Positions 30,789 to 31,008 of a stretch of DNA of 31,008 nt are shown piece after piece; position 1 is the first letter of the stretch, and every line of letters begins with the position of its first letter. The position numbers and the translations under genes are program-made. A model generated the notes under the pieces. The model worked only from the letters and a program-made list of their open reading frames with translations. It was not told where the DNA came from and ran no database searches. Origin of the DNA: Priapulus caudatus (Eukaryota; Priapulida; Priapulimorpha; Priapulimorphida; Priapulidae); contig NW_014577096.1 in NCBI RefSeq assembly GCF_000485595.1, forward strand, positions 178,650 through 209,657, read 5' to 3'.

Positions 30789-31008
30789 AGGACAAATACC
30801 CCCCGGACAATCACCCCCGGGACAATTACCCCCGGACAATTACCCCATGCCATTTACCCCCATGCCATTCACCCCCCGGACAATCACCCCCGGGACAATT
30901 ACCTCCGGACAATTACCCCATGCCATTTACCCCCATGCCATTCACCCCCCGGACAATCACCCCCGGGACAATTACCTCCGGACAATTACCCCATGCCATT
31001 TACCCCCA
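30789..31008. repeat. 73-bp minisatellite, continuing past the window end
   Basis: The motif GGACAATCACCCCCGGGACA recurs at about 30805, 30878 and 30951, giving a 73-bp period. Each unit contains three GGACAAT(C/T)AC sub-units followed by two ATGCCATT(T/C)ACCCC sub-units, so the repeat itself arose from smaller repeats. Units two and three are nearly identical; the first has one C for T change. Confidence 0.93.

Overview
This is nuclear DNA from an animal, most likely a marine invertebrate; I cannot place it closer than that. The evidence is spliced genes for two nuclear-encoded mitochondrial proteins with GT-AG introns, vertebrate-type TTAGGG repeats inside the chromosome, a LINE tail, long dinucleotide microsatellites and a very dense load of short DNA transposons. 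There is no operon structure, no rRNA, no convincing tRNA and no CRISPR array. One 10-N assembly gap lies at 2328-2337.

Two genes are recognisable. (1) DMAC2L/ATP5S (mitochondrial factor B, an LRR protein) is complete on the minus strand, 6969-5338, in four exons that join in frame to a 260-residue protein. (2) MRPL21 (mitochondrial ribosomal protein bL21m) is on the plus strand between 15009 and 23748. Its exons are good family matches and their splice phases fit one order only, but exon X, which belongs between W and Y, lies downstream of Z. The exon order on the DNA is V, W, Y, Z, X. No convincing first or last exon was found.

Layout: 1-878 AT-rich flank with microsatellites. 879-3566 a hAT-type element with an 8-bp target-site duplication (TSD), filled with a TG/CG minisatellite, a MITE carrying telomeric repeats, and one copy of a TTAA element. 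3567-5337 AT-rich sequence with a 0.8-kb dispersed element. 5338-6969 DMAC2L. 7057-8696 a TTAA-flanked element holding a large palindromic MITE and a second telomere-repeat MITE. 9266-12099 and 13583-13662 a family of palindromic elements with common ends and 9-bp TSDs; the largest is a multi-layer nest of other transposons including a third telomere-repeat MITE. 14057-14630 a MITE. 15009-23748 MRPL21 exons, with a CpG-rich stretch at 16150-18540. 24194-24375 and 27310-27728 two hAT-type MITEs with 8-bp TSDs. 28260-29770 microsatellites. 30020-30699 a decayed LINE tail, followed by a 73-bp minisatellite that runs off the window.

The two genes do not form a regulatory unit that I can see. They are divergently oriented and separated by about 8 kb, much of it nested transposons. 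The points most worth following are the 9-bp-TSD palindrome family, the telomeric repeats inside three unrelated MITEs, and the misplaced MRPL21 exon.
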